From assembly GCF_000429025.1 (NCBI RefSeq), contig NZ_AUBB01000035.1, positions 19,621-83,620 on the forward strand: a stretch of DNA of 64,000 nucleotides, read 5' to 3'. The notes under the pieces are model-generated. The model saw only the letters and a program-made list of their open reading frames with translations. It did not search any database and had not been told where the DNA came from. This DNA is from Actinospineispora spinosispora DSM 44797 (lineage in GTDB: Bacteria; Actinomycetota; Actinomycetes; Mycobacteriales; Pseudonocardiaceae). Position numbers and translations under genes: made by a program. The first letter of the stretch is position 1, and every line of letters starts with the position of its first letter. This document shows, one piece after another, positions 31,024-39,548 of this stretch.

Positions 31024-32336
31024 TTGACCGCCTCCGCGGCGGCACGGGCGGCCGAGGGCAACGCCGCCTCGATCACCCCGAACGCCTCGTCGTCCATCGC
31101 CGCCGACACGAACCACGCCTCGAACGCGCTCGGCGGTCCGTAGACGCCTCCGTTCAGCAGCGTCTGGAAGAACGCCGGGAACCGCCAGGTCTGGGCGGCG
31201 GACGCACCGGCGAAGTCGGTGACCGGGGTCTCCGAGAAGAACACCGAGAGCATGTTGCCCGCGTACTGGACCTGATGTGCCACACCGGCCGCGTTCAGCG
31301 CGTCGCCCATCAGACCGCCCAGCCGCGTCGCGTTGGCGTCCAGCGCGGCGTACACGGCGTCGTCGGCCGCACGCAGCGTCGCGAGGCCAGCGGCGACCGC
31401 GATCGGGTTCCCGGACAGGGTTCCGGCCTGGTAGACCGGGCCGGCGGGCGCGAGGTGGGACATGATCTCGGCGCTGCCGCCGAACGCGGCGGCCGGCAGG
31501 CCACCGGACATCACCTTGCCGAACGTGTACAGGTCACCGGGCACGCCTTCGAGGCCGTACCAGCCGGAGCGGGACACGCGGAAGCCGGTCATCACCTCGT
31601 CGATCACCAGCAGCGCGCCGTGCGCGTGGGCTAGCGCGCGCAGTCCGGCGTTGAAGTCGGTCAGCGGGGCGACCGCGCCCATGTTGCCCGCCGCCGCCTC
31701 GGTGATCACGCAGGCGATCTCCTGGCCGCGCTCGGCGAACACCGCGGCGACCGCGTCCAGGTCGTTGTAGGGCAGCACAACCGTGTCCGCGGCGGACGCG
31801 CCCGTCACGCCGGGGCTGGTGGGCAGTCCGAACGTGGCGACGCCGGAGCCCGCCTGGGCGAGCAGCGCATCGACGTGGCCGTGGTAGCAGCCGGCGAACT
31901 TGACCACCACCTGTCGGCCGGTGACGCCCCTGGCCAGGCGGATGGCGCTCATCGTCGCCTCGGTGCCGGAGTTGACCAGCCGCACCTGCTCGACCGGCTC
32001 GACCCTGGCGATGATCTCCTCGGCCAGCTCGATCTCGCCCTCGGTCGGCGCCCCGAAGGACAGTCCGTGCGGCGCCGCCGCCCGCACCGCGTCGACAACC
32101 GCGGGGTGTGCGTGGCCGAGGATCATCGGGCCCCAGGAGCACACCAGGTCGACGTAGCGCGCGCCGTCCGCGTCGGTCAGCCATGGCCCCTGGCCGGACG
32201 TCATGAAGCGGGGCGTGCCCCCGACCGCCTGGAACGCCCGAACCGGCGAGTTCACGCCGCCCGGAGTGACCTGTAAGGCCCGCTGGAACAGCTGCGCCGA
32301 ACGGGTCGGGGTGGCGGGGACCGATGTCGATGTCAT
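31020..32336 (-). CDS. hemL: Glutamate-1-semialdehyde 2,1-aminomutase
   Basis: HemL converts glutamate-1-semialdehyde to 5-aminolevulinate, the second step of the C5 heme route begun by HemA at 37148. The 438-residue PLP enzyme has the class III aminotransferase signature LLVIDEVMTGFRVSRSGWYG, the PLP lysine in LYTFGKVMSGGLPAAAFGG, TPGGVNSPVRAF at the start and VNSGTEATMSAIRLAR. The start is ATG 32336; a GTG four codons earlier is possible. It is the first gene of the operon containing the cytochrome c assembly genes, linking heme supply and use. Confidence 0.96.
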   Translation of the reverse strand: MTSTSVPATPTRSAQLFQRALQVTPGGVNSPVRAFQAVGGTPRFMTSGQGPWLTDADGARYVDLVCSWGPMILGHAHPAVVDAVRAAAPHGLSFGAPTEGEIELAEEIIARVEPVEQVRLVNSGTEATMSAIRLARGVTGRQVVVKFAGCYHGHVDALLAQAGSGVATFGLPTSPGVTGASAADTVVLPYNDLDAVAAVFAERGQEIACVITEAAAGNMGAVAPLTDFNAGLRALAHAHGALLVIDEVMTGFRVSRSGWYGLEGVPGDLYTFGKVMSGGLPAAAFGGSAEIMSHLAPAGPVYQAGTLSGNPIAVAAGLATLRAADDAVYAALDANATRLGGLMGDALNAAGVAHQVQYAGNMLSVFFSETPVTDFAGASAAQTWRFPAFFQTLLNGGVYGPPSAFEAWFVSAAMDDEAFGVIEAALPSAARAAAEAVK

Positions 32337-32391
32337 CGCGGAACTCACGACGTGCAGTCTCGCATTCCGCGTGGAATCCGGCCGAGGGCCC

Positions 32392-32943
32392 TCAGCGCGC
32401 CGTGTACATGAACTCTTCGGAACGGGGCAGGAAGAGCAGCACGACACCGGCCACGGCCAGCAGCAACACGCCGATGCTCACCGGGTCCAGCGCGGTCACG
32501 ATCATGACGATGGCGAGCCCCACCACGACGACGGCGGCCAGCACGGTCGCGCCGATGCGCGCGCGACGCTTCGGCTTCACCGCGGTCCAGGCGAGCCAGA
32601 TCAGCAACAGACCGACCAACAGCAGGACCACGCCGCCGACCCGAAAGACCAGGACCAGGGTGTCCGCGCTGATCGCCGTGCCCGAGGAGTTGAGCTTGTC
32701 CCGCAGGTTCGTGCCGAACTCACCGGGCAGCACGGCGAGCCCGCCGCCGAGGATCAGCAGGGGCAGCGCGGCGAGGGTCAGGAACACCGCGCCCGCCCAC
32801 ATCTCCGGGGGCCGCTTGTTCAGGTTGGGCACGTCGCGCGCCACGGTCTGGGTGCGGTTCTCGCCGTAGACGTTCAGCGTCGGGACTTCCTCGGCGGGTG
32901 CGTCGGTGGTCTCCGGCTGACGAGGATCGGACGGTGTGGTCAC
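32392..32943 (-). CDS. Membrane protein of unknown function (183 aa)
   Basis: The protein has a Pro/Glu-rich N-terminus with TLNVYGENRTQTVARDVPNL, then four hydrophobic segments (AGAVFLTLAALPLLILGGGL; LVLVFRVGGVVLLLVGLLLI; IGATVLAAVVVVGLAIVMIV; SIGVLLLAVAGVVLLFLPR). A basic loop KPKRRAR lies between the second and third. The start is taken as GTG 32943. No family is recognised. Its position between hemL and hemB matches small membrane genes near hemB in mycobacteria, as recalled. Confidence 0.7.
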   Translation of the reverse strand: MTTPSDPRQPETTDAPAEEVPTLNVYGENRTQTVARDVPNLNKRPPEMWAGAVFLTLAALPLLILGGGLAVLPGEFGTNLRDKLNSSGTAISADTLVLVFRVGGVVLLLVGLLLIWLAWTAVKPKRRARIGATVLAAVVVVGLAIVMIVTALDPVSIGVLLLAVAGVVLLFLPRSEEFMYTAR

Positions 32944-32986
32944 GCCTCGCACCCTAGCGGCTCATCGTTGAAGATCGGCGTCAGCC

Positions 32987-33400
32987 TCAGCGGAAGTAGC
33001 CGTAGCTTTCCGATCGGTACATCAGCACCGTCCCGATGACGATCAGCACGATCTTCGCCAGGTAGCCGATCGCGGCCACCAGCTCCTGCCCACCGATGGG
33101 ACCGGTGGGCCCGGTGAACAGGCCCACGACGAACAGCACACCGAGCGCGACGAACACCCACGCGAACGCCATCAGCGCCATCCGGGCCCAGAGCTTCCCG
33201 ATCCGCATTTGGCTGCCGAGCACGAGGAACAACGACGCCTCGATGCCCGCGCCGACCAGAACGAGCGCGCCGCTGAGGCCGTTGCTCAGCTGGTACACGG
33301 CGTTCAGCAGCGACAGCACCGCCGCCGCGACGAACACCGCGAACGAGTAGCGCACCGTCTCGGGCACTGAACCAGCCGTGTCACCCTTCACAGCACGCAC
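32987..33400 (-). CDS. Four-helix membrane protein of unknown function (137 aa)
   Basis: Four membrane segments are visible (FAVFVAAAVLSLLNAVYQL; ALVLVGAGIEASLFLVLGS; ARMALMAFAWVFVALGVLF; VAAIGYLAKIVLIVIGTVLM) with a basic ending YRSESYGYFR. The start is GTG 33400, supported by GGAGG seven bases upstream; a longer frame would be translated from the 49-bp palindrome at 33449. It lies 43 bp before the next membrane gene. The overall shape resembles small actinobacterial integral membrane proteins without known function. Confidence 0.68.
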   Translation of the reverse strand: MRAVKGDTAGSVPETVRYSFAVFVAAAVLSLLNAVYQLSNGLSGALVLVGAGIEASLFLVLGSQMRIGKLWARMALMAFAWVFVALGVLFVVGLFTGPTGPIGGQELVAAIGYLAKIVLIVIGTVLMYRSESYGYFR

Positions 33401-33448
33401 GGTAACGCCTCCGCTCCCCACAGTCACCTCGCCCGGCCCGCCCTGTGG

Positions 33449-33497
33449 CACGAATGTGGCTTTAGGGACGTTGAACGTCCCTAAAGCCACATTCGTG
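33449..33497. repeat. Perfect 49-bp palindrome (copy 2 of 2)
   Basis: The sequence is identical to 7330-7378, and here the pairing extends two more bases on each side (GG/CC). It ends 12 bp before the hemB stop codon, so it again lies just beyond a 3' end. It also lies upstream of the membrane gene starting at 33400. Confidence 0.9.
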
Positions 33498-33508
33498 CCG
33501 ATACGGGG

Positions 33509-34483
33509 TCAGGATTGGAGCCAGGTGGCTGCTTCTGTTGCGTAGTAGGTCAGGATCTGGTCCGCGCCTGCCCTGCGGATACTCGTCAGGGTCTCCATCA
33601 CCGCTCGGTCCCTGTCGATCCAGCCGTTCGCCGCCGCCGCCTCGATCATCGAGTACTCGCCGGAGATCTGGTACGCCGACACCGGGACGTCCGCGTGGTC
33701 GGCGATGGTGCGCAGGATGTCCAGGTACGCCATGGCCGGCTTGACCATGACCATGTCGGCGCCCTCCTCGAGGTCCAGCGCCAGCTCGCGCAGCGCCTCG
33801 CGGGAGTTCGCGTGGTCCTGCTGGTAGGTCTTGCGGTCCCCGGTCAGCGAGGACTGCACGGCCTCGCGGAACGGGCCGTAGAACGCCGAGGTGTACTTCG
33901 CGGTGTAGGCGAGGATCGCGGTGTCGGTGTACCCCGCCGCGTCCAGCGCCTCGCGGATCACGCCGACCTGGCCGTCCATCATGCCGCTCGGCCCGACGAC
34001 GTGAGCACCGGCGCGGGCCTGGGCGACGCCCATCTCGGCGTAGATCGCCAGCGTCGCGTCGTTGTCGACGGCGCCGCTGTCGTCGAGGACGCCGCAGTGC
34101 CCGTGATCGGTGAACTCGTCGAGACACAGATCGGACATGATCACGATCGAGTCGCCGACCTCGGACCGCACGTCGGCGAGCGCGACGTTGAGGATTCCGT
34201 CCGGATCGACTCCACCGGAGCCGGTCGCGTCCTTCTCCGTCGGGACGCCGAACAGCATCAGCCCACCGACACCGGCGGCGACCGCTTCGGCGGCGGCCTT
34301 GCGCAGTGATTCACGGCTGTGCTGTACGACACCCGGCATCGCCTGGATCGGCACCGGCTCGCTGACGCCTTCCAGCACGAACATCGGCAGGATCAGGTTG
34401 CGCGGCCGGACCTCGGTCTCGGCGACCAGCCGCCGCATCGCGGGGGTCGCCCGCAGCCGGCGGGGACGTTGCGTCGGAAACAT
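33509..34483 (-). CDS. hemB: Porphobilinogen synthase (delta-aminolevulinate dehydratase)
   Basis: HemB joins two 5-aminolevulinates to porphobilinogen. The 324-residue protein has the metal region MSDLCLDEFTDHGHCGVLDD, the two Schiff-base lysines in LAYTAKYTSAFYGPFREA and MVMVKPAMAYLDILR, and the active-site segment SGEYSMIEAAAANGWID. The presence of only CLDEFTDHGHC rather than a full Cys-rich zinc site suggests Mg or mixed metal use. It begins ATG 34483, 148 bp after hemD, with a long palindrome in between, so it may be partly uncoupled from the rest of the heme operon. Confidence 0.96.
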   Translation of the reverse strand: MFPTQRPRRLRATPAMRRLVAETEVRPRNLILPMFVLEGVSEPVPIQAMPGVVQHSRESLRKAAAEAVAAGVGGLMLFGVPTEKDATGSGGVDPDGILNVALADVRSEVGDSIVIMSDLCLDEFTDHGHCGVLDDSGAVDNDATLAIYAEMGVAQARAGAHVVGPSGMMDGQVGVIREALDAAGYTDTAILAYTAKYTSAFYGPFREAVQSSLTGDRKTYQQDHANSREALRELALDLEEGADMVMVKPAMAYLDILRTIADHADVPVSAYQISGEYSMIEAAAANGWIDRDRAVMETLTSIRRAGADQILTYYATEAATWLQS

Positions 34484-34506
34484 GCCACCGAGCCTACGAC
34501 CCCACT

Positions 34507-34623
34507 GTGAGTGGGAAGTGGTTCTACCCCGAAGGGGCGCCGAAGGCGTAGCGCCACTCGGCACTCACGACATGCTCTTCGTCGTGAGTGCCGAGTGGCG
34601 CTATAGGACCACTTCCCACTCAC
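34507..34623. repeat. Four-way-junction palindrome of the GTGAGTG family (copy C, inverted)
   Basis: This copy is built like 17808-17924, with mini-hairpins CCCC-GAA-GGGG and CGCC-GAA-GGCG in the left arm. The outer stem reads GTGGGAAGTGG with complement CCACTTCCCAC, and the inner stem GCGCCACTCGGCACTCACGAC with its complement, both changed on both arms relative to copies A and B. It lies 8 bp from the hemD stop codon. Confidence 0.9.
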
Positions 34624-34630
34624 AGGGGAT

Positions 34631-36169
34631 TCAGCGGCGGCGGGCCTTCGCCTTGCGGGGCGGGGGCAGTGCACCCTCGGCGCGCAGGCGGGCGGCGTGC
34701 GAGGCCAGCGCGTCCACCAGGCTGCCGACCTGGGCGGCCTCCGGCTGGACGTCCACCCGCAGACCGAACTCGCGGGCCGTCTCGGCGGTCTTCGGGCCGA
34801 TGCAGGCGACGAGCGTGCGGGCGTGCGGCTTCCCGGCGATACCGACCAGGTTGCGCACGGTCGACGACGAGGTGAAGCAGACCGCCTCGAAGCCACCGGT
34901 CTTGATGGCCTCACGGATCGGCGCGGGCGGCGGGGCCGCACGCACGGTCCGGTACGCGGTGACGTCGTCGATCTCCCAGCCACGGTCACGCAGGCCGGCG
35001 GCGAGGGTCTCCGTCGCGATGTCGGCGCGCGGGAGCAGGACGCGGTCCACCGGGTCGAGGATGTCGTCGTGCGGCGGGAAGATCTCCAGCAGTCCCTCCG
35101 ACGACATCTCGCTCTCGTCGATGTCCGGCACCAGCTCGGGGTTGATGCCGAAGCTGCGCACCTTCTCGGCGGTCGCGGTACCGACACAGGCGATCTTCAC
35201 ACCGGAGAACGCACGGGCGTCGAGGCCGAACTCGGCGAACTTCTCCCAGACCGCGCGCACGGCGTTGACCGAGGTGAACACGACCCACTGGTAGCGGCCG
35301 TCGACGAGGCCCTTGACCGCGCGCTCCATCTGCGCGGGCGAACGGGGCGGCTCGACGGCGATCGTCGGCACCTCCTCCGGGATCGCGCCGTGCACGCGCA
35401 GCCGGTCGCTCATCGCGCCCGCCTGGTCCTTCGTACGCGGGACGAGCACGCGCCAGCCGTACAGCGCGCGCGACTCCCACCAGGACAGCGCCTCACGCTG
35501 GCCGACGGTCTCGCCGATGGTCAGCAGCAGCGACCCGGGCAGGCCACCCGCGTCGGCGACGAGCGTGGCGACCGAGCTGATCACGGTGCGCTGGTTGGAG
35601 CCGGTGCCCTCGGTGGTCACCGCGACCGGGGTCTGCCCGGACACGCCCTGCTCGGTGAGACCGGTCGTGACCTCGGACAGGTGCGCGGCGCTCGCGTGCA
35701 GCACGAGCGGGTCGGGCCCGCCCGCGAGCCGGGACCAGTCGGCACCGGTGCGGACGTCGGCGACGGTGTGCGCCGAGCCGAGCGGCACACCGGCGTAGGC
35801 CGGCACGGCGGTGCTCGCCGGAACGCCGGGCACCACGTCGAACGGCACCGGGCCCTTCGCCACCTCGAGTGCCTCGGCGACGACGGCGTCGGCGGTCAGC
35901 GGGTCGCCGGAGACCAGGCGGACGACGGCGCGGCCGGCGGTCGCCTCGGTGATCAGGTCCTTCGCCACCTGACCGGGGTCACCGACGGCCGGACGGACCT
36001 CGGCGCCCTCGGCGACCAGGGCGAGCACCTCCTCCGGGACGTCCGGGTCGGTGATGATCAGCGGCGCGGCCGTGATGATCTCCCTGGCCCTGACCGTGAG
36101 CAGGCCGGGGTCTCCGGGGCCGCTGCCCACGAAGGCGATCCGGCTGGTGGTGGTGTGTGTTCGGCTCAT
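34631..36169 (-). CDS. hemD: Uroporphyrinogen-III methyltransferase-like/uroporphyrinogen-III synthase fusion
   Basis: The C-terminal half (about 245-490) is uroporphyrinogen-III synthase, which cyclises hydroxymethylbilane; LVPRTKDQAGAMSDRLRVHG, VVFTSVNAVRAVWE, ACVGTATAEKVRS and CFTSSSTVRNLVG mark it. The N-terminal half (about 10-240) has the SAM-dependent uroporphyrinogen methyltransferase fold, starting FVGSGPGDPGLLTVRA, but the conserved GGDPFVFGRG-type motif is replaced by SGDPLTADAVVAEA, so methylation activity is uncertain. Such fusions are common in actinobacteria. The 512-residue protein ends in a basic tail RKAKARRR. The ATG overlaps the hemC stop (ATGA). Confidence 0.92.
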   Translation of the reverse strand: MSRTHTTTSRIAFVGSGPGDPGLLTVRAREIITAAPLIITDPDVPEEVLALVAEGAEVRPAVGDPGQVAKDLITEATAGRAVVRLVSGDPLTADAVVAEALEVAKGPVPFDVVPGVPASTAVPAYAGVPLGSAHTVADVRTGADWSRLAGGPDPLVLHASAAHLSEVTTGLTEQGVSGQTPVAVTTEGTGSNQRTVISSVATLVADAGGLPGSLLLTIGETVGQREALSWWESRALYGWRVLVPRTKDQAGAMSDRLRVHGAIPEEVPTIAVEPPRSPAQMERAVKGLVDGRYQWVVFTSVNAVRAVWEKFAEFGLDARAFSGVKIACVGTATAEKVRSFGINPELVPDIDESEMSSEGLLEIFPPHDDILDPVDRVLLPRADIATETLAAGLRDRGWEIDDVTAYRTVRAAPPPAPIREAIKTGGFEAVCFTSSSTVRNLVGIAGKPHARTLVACIGPKTAETAREFGLRVDVQPEAAQVGSLVDALASHAARLRAEGALPPPRKAKARRR

Positions 36170-37137
36170 CTTTCGGAACTCCCGATCCAACGGTGCGCGG
36201 GGTCACCGGTCGCGGCTAGCGAACCGGCACCCAGGTCGAGCAATTCGGCAGCCAGGGCGTGCCCCAGCGATTCAGCTTCAGTTGTCTTGCCAGTGATCGA
36301 GGCACGCACTAACGCGCCGTCGACGGTCGCCGCGACGGCTCGCAGCGAAATGCTCTCCACGATGCGGCCCTCGTCGTCCAGGTCCTCGACGACATCGGCG
36401 AGTGCCCCGACGGGCGCGGAGCAGCCGGCCTCGAGCGCGGCCAGTACGGCGCGCTCAGCGGTGACGGCCATCCGGCTGACCGGGTCGTCCAGGACAGCGA
36501 GCAGGTGCTCGGTGTCCAGGTCGTCGGCCAGGCATTCCAGTGCCAGCGCGCCTTGGGCGGGCGCGGGCAACATTTGCAACGGATCGAGCACCTCGGTCGC
36601 TTCGGCAAGCATGCCCAAGCGCGCTAAGCCTGCCCTAGCGACCACCACCGCGTCCAATTCACCGCTTCGGACCTTGCCGATGCGGGTGCCGACGTTGCCC
36701 CGCAGACCCAGGATTTCGAGCCCCAGACCGAGCGCGTTGAGCTGTGCGGCACGCCGGGGCGAGCCGGTACCGACGGTGGACCCGGGCGGCAGCTCGCCCA
36801 GGACGAAGCCGTCCCGGGCGACCAGTGCGTCGCGCGGATCCTGCCGCTGGGGCACGGCGGCGATCGTGAGCCGGGGGTCGGGCGCGGTCGGCAGGTCCTT
36901 GTAGGAGTGGACCGCGACGTCGACCTCGCGGCGGATCAGCGCATCACGCAGCGCGCTGACGAAGACACCGACGCCCAGCTCGGCGACCGGCGTCATCGAC
37001 TCGTCGCCGACGGTGCTGACCTCGACCAGCTCGGCGGCGCACCCGGTGGCCCGTAACGCATCGGCCACCATGCCCGCCTGCGCCAACGCCAGATCGCTCC
37101 CCCTGGTGCCGATCCGGATGTGCTTGGAGCTACTCAC
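36166..37137 (-). CDS. hemC: Hydroxymethylbilane synthase
   Basis: HemC polymerises four porphobilinogens into hydroxymethylbilane. The 323-residue protein has RIGTRGSDLALAQA, the catalytic Asp in AVHSYKDLPT (Asp81), GTGSPRRAAQL, GLRGNVGTRI and the dipyrromethane-cofactor cysteine in LEAGCSAPVGA (Cys239). It starts at GTG 37137, 10 bp after hemA, and overlaps hemD by four bases. The gene order rex-hemA-hemC-hemD-hemB is shared with streptomycetes. Confidence 0.96.
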   Translation of the reverse strand: MSSSKHIRIGTRGSDLALAQAGMVADALRATGCAAELVEVSTVGDESMTPVAELGVGVFVSALRDALIRREVDVAVHSYKDLPTAPDPRLTIAAVPQRQDPRDALVARDGFVLGELPPGSTVGTGSPRRAAQLNALGLGLEILGLRGNVGTRIGKVRSGELDAVVVARAGLARLGMLAEATEVLDPLQMLPAPAQGALALECLADDLDTEHLLAVLDDPVSRMAVTAERAVLAALEAGCSAPVGALADVVEDLDDEGRIVESISLRAVAATVDGALVRASITGKTTEAESLGHALAAELLDLGAGSLAATGDPAHRWIGSSER

Positions 37138-37147
37138 AAGCGATCCG

Positions 37148-38509
37148 TCATCTGAGTCCGTCCTGGGGGATCTGGTCGAGCGCGATGCCGTCGACCCGCT
37201 CGGTGTCGCTGCGGGTGGCGGTCACCGCGGCCGGCGCCTGCGGGTCGAGCTCGAACAGCTCACGCAGCGCCTCGGCGTACGTGTCGCCGCCCGGCGCCTC
37301 GGCGAGCTGCTTGACCCGCACGGTCGGGGTGTGCAGCAGCTTGTCGACCACGCGGCGGACGGTGCGCGCCAGCTCGTCGCGCACCTCGGGCTCGATGTCG
37401 GGTAACCGGCCGGACATGCGCAGCAGCTCGGCGTCGACGACCTCGGCCGCGCGGCGACGCAGCGCCGTCACCGTGGGGGTGACCTCGGCGGAGCGTTGCG
37501 CGGACAGGTAGTGCGCCACCTCGTCGGTGACGATCTGCCGGGCGGCGCGCACGGTGCCACCCTCGGTCCGGTCGGCCAGCCGCTCGTTGAGGCTGACCAG
37601 GTCGATCACCGTGACGCCGGGCAGCTCACCGACGGAGGCCTCGACGTCGCGGGGCAGCCCCAGGTCGCAGATCACCAGCGGTCGGTCCCGGTGCCCTGAC
37701 GCGTGTGCCACGACAGCGGTGGTGAGCACCGTGCCGACAGCTCCGGTGCAGGTCACGAGCACGTCGGCGAGCGCGAGCTCGCCGCCGATCTCGTCGAGGC
37801 CGACCGAGCGGGACGGGAGCCCCTCCTCGGTCTGCGCGGCGGCGAGGCGCGCGGCACGCTCGGGCGTCCGGTTGGCGACCACCAACGAGCCGATCCCGGC
37901 GCGGCGCAGATGCGCGGCGGCCAGCGCCCCCATCGAGCCGGCGCCGACGACGAGCGCGCGGCGCCCGGTCAGGCCGCCCAGCACGGTGTCCGCGTCGGCG
38001 AGCGCCTCGGACACGACCGACGCACCGGCGGCGTCGATGTCGGTCTCTGAGTGCGAACGCTTACCGACCCGCAGCGCCTGCTGCGCCAGCTCGTGCATGA
38101 CCCGGCCGGCCGTGCCGACCTCGGTCGCCACGCTGTAGGCGGTCCGCAGCTGACCCAGGATCTGGGCCTCGCCGATGACCATCGAGTCGAGCCCGGCGGC
38201 CACCGCGAACAGGTGCTCCACGGCCGACGCCGCGTAGTGCACGTAGAGGTAGGAGCTCAGCTCGCTGACGTCGAGCCCGGCGTGCCTGGCCAGCACGCCG
38301 GACACGTCGGCCAGCCCGCCGTGGAAGGTCTCCACCACGGCGTAGACCTCGACCCGGTTGCAGGTGGAGAGCAGCACTGCCTCTCCGACACCGCCGGTGC
38401 GGGTCAGCTCGTCGAGAAGTTTGGGTGTGTCCTCACTGGACACGGATGCACGCTCGAGAACCTCGACCGGGGCGCTCCGATGCGACAACCCGACCACAAG
38501 CACGCTCAT
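37148..38509 (-). CDS. hemA: Glutamyl-tRNA reductase
   Basis: HemA reduces glutamyl-tRNA to glutamate-1-semialdehyde with NADPH, the committed step of C5 heme synthesis. The 453-residue protein has VGLSHRSAPVEVLERA, the catalytic Cys in LLSTCNRVEVYAV, the signature GEAQILGQLRTAY, the NADPH motif LVVGAGSMGALAAAHLRRAG and the C-terminal dimerisation helices. The start ATG at 38509 overlaps the rex stop (ATGA), so the redox repressor and the heme entry enzyme are translated together. Confidence 0.97.
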   Translation of the reverse strand: MSVLVVGLSHRSAPVEVLERASVSSEDTPKLLDELTRTGGVGEAVLLSTCNRVEVYAVVETFHGGLADVSGVLARHAGLDVSELSSYLYVHYAASAVEHLFAVAAGLDSMVIGEAQILGQLRTAYSVATEVGTAGRVMHELAQQALRVGKRSHSETDIDAAGASVVSEALADADTVLGGLTGRRALVVGAGSMGALAAAHLRRAGIGSLVVANRTPERAARLAAAQTEEGLPSRSVGLDEIGGELALADVLVTCTGAVGTVLTTAVVAHASGHRDRPLVICDLGLPRDVEASVGELPGVTVIDLVSLNERLADRTEGGTVRAARQIVTDEVAHYLSAQRSAEVTPTVTALRRRAAEVVDAELLRMSGRLPDIEPEVRDELARTVRRVVDKLLHTPTVRVKQLAEAPGGDTYAEALRELFELDPQAPAAVTATRSDTERVDGIALDQIPQDGLR

Positions 38510-39279
38510 CGCGGTACCACCGCCGTATGTCCGTTCAGCACGCCGGCACCATGGACAGCACTGTCAGGTCCTTCGTTCTCCCCGTGCCGGCGGGCCACGT
38601 GGAAGGACAAAATCTGCATCTCCACCGCAAGGTCCACCTTGCGTACCTCGACCTCGTCGGGCACCTGCAGGACGACCGGGGCGAAGTTCAGTATCGACCG
38701 CACCCCTGATGCAACCAGCTGATCGCACACTTTTTGCGCGGAAGCCCCTGGGGTGGCGATCACACCGATGGTGACGCCGTGCTGGGAGCACACGTCCCGG
38801 ATGCGGTCGATGTGCTCGACGAGGATGCCGTTGATGTGGATTCCGACCAGGTCAGGGTCCACATCGAAGAGCGCGCACAGCGGAAAGCCCCGGGTGGAGA
38901 AGCCCGGATAGCCGGCGAGCGCGTGACCAAGGTTACCCACACCGACGAGCGCGACGGCATGGCGATGGGTCAGCCCGAGGGTGTACTCGATCTGGTGAAC
39001 CAGCCTGCGGACCTCGTAGCCGACGCCCCGGGTGCCGTTGGACCCGATGTAGGACAGGTCCTTGCGCAGCTTCGCCGAGTTGACGCCGGCCGCGACCGCG
39101 AGATCCTCACTGGACACGGTCTCGCTGCCGGTGGTAGCCATGTCACCGAGTACCCGCAGGTAAACAGCGAGGCGGGCGACCGTCGCGTCGGGGATGACCC
39201 GGTCGAGCTTGGTCTTCATCTCGACTGCCTCGCGGGCCTGTCCCGTACTCGACGGATCGGCCTGCGGATGCAACGTCAC
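38506..39279 (-). CDS. rex: Redox-sensing transcriptional repressor Rex
   Basis: Rex binds DNA when NAD+ is high and is released by NADH, controlling respiratory and fermentative genes. The 257-residue protein has an N-terminal winged helix (RLAVYLRVLGDM; DLAVAAGVNSAKLRKDLSYI) and a Rossmann domain with ALVGVGNLGHALAGY, FDVDPDLVG and GVIATPGASAQKVCD, plus the C-terminal swapped helix. The start is GTG 39279 with GAGGAG upstream. It leads the heme operon. A matching operator is at 39348-39365, so it probably represses itself and the heme genes. Confidence 0.96.
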   Translation of the reverse strand: MTLHPQADPSSTGQAREAVEMKTKLDRVIPDATVARLAVYLRVLGDMATTGSETVSSEDLAVAAGVNSAKLRKDLSYIGSNGTRGVGYEVRRLVHQIEYTLGLTHRHAVALVGVGNLGHALAGYPGFSTRGFPLCALFDVDPDLVGIHINGILVEHIDRIRDVCSQHGVTIGVIATPGASAQKVCDQLVASGVRSILNFAPVVLQVPDEVEVRKVDLAVEMQILSFHVARRHGENEGPDSAVHGAGVLNGHTAVVPR

Positions 39280-39347
39280 GCTGGCTACTCCTCGATCCCT
39301 GCTGAACTCTCCGCCTGGTGAATGGCGTGAGCAGTCACGGTAGCCGC

Positions 39348-39365
39348 TTGTGAACGCAGGCACAA
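39348..39365. promoter_or_regulatory. Rex operator (ROP-like site) upstream of rex-hem
   Basis: TTGTGAACGCAGGCACAA has the TTGTGAA left half and CACAA right half of the known Rex site TTGTGAA-N4-TTCACAA, with two mismatches in the inner right arm. It lies 69 bp before the rex start codon, where autoregulation is expected from Streptomyces. Confidence 0.72.
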
Positions 39366-39420
39366 AGTAGCGATCTTGGTAGCCGGTCTGGTAGAGGGCG
39401 TTGTGGCTGGGTTTACTGCT

Positions 39421-39539
39421 CGTGAGTGGCAAGGGGTCCTATAGCAACCATGGGCACTCACGACCAAAAAGCGGTCGTGAGTGCCCATGGTTGCTACGCC
39501 TTCGGCGCCCCTTCGGGGTAGGGCCCCTTGCCACTCACG
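39421..39539. repeat. Four-way-junction palindrome of the GTGAGTG family (copy D)
   Basis: The orientation is as in copy A, with mini-hairpins CGCC-TTC-GGCG and CCCC-TTC-GGGG in the right arm and tip AAAAAGC. The inner stem has CCATGGG/CCCATGG where copy A has CCCTGGG/CCCAGGG, and the outer stem has CAAGGGG/CCCCTTG, both compensated. It ends 10 bp from the fasciclin gene stop codon and lies upstream of the rex promoter. Confidence 0.9.
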
Positions 39540-39548
39540 GCGGGGGAA

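Noticed and set aside
33401..33490. ATG start inside the 49-bp palindrome for the small membrane protein
   Set aside because: The GTG at 33400 has a good ribosome binding site, and the same palindrome occurs elsewhere without a gene.
34697..36904. 735-codon plus-strand open frame opposite hemD and hemC
   Set aside because: The opposite strand encodes recognisable heme enzymes; the plus-strand translation has no motif and switches composition halfway.
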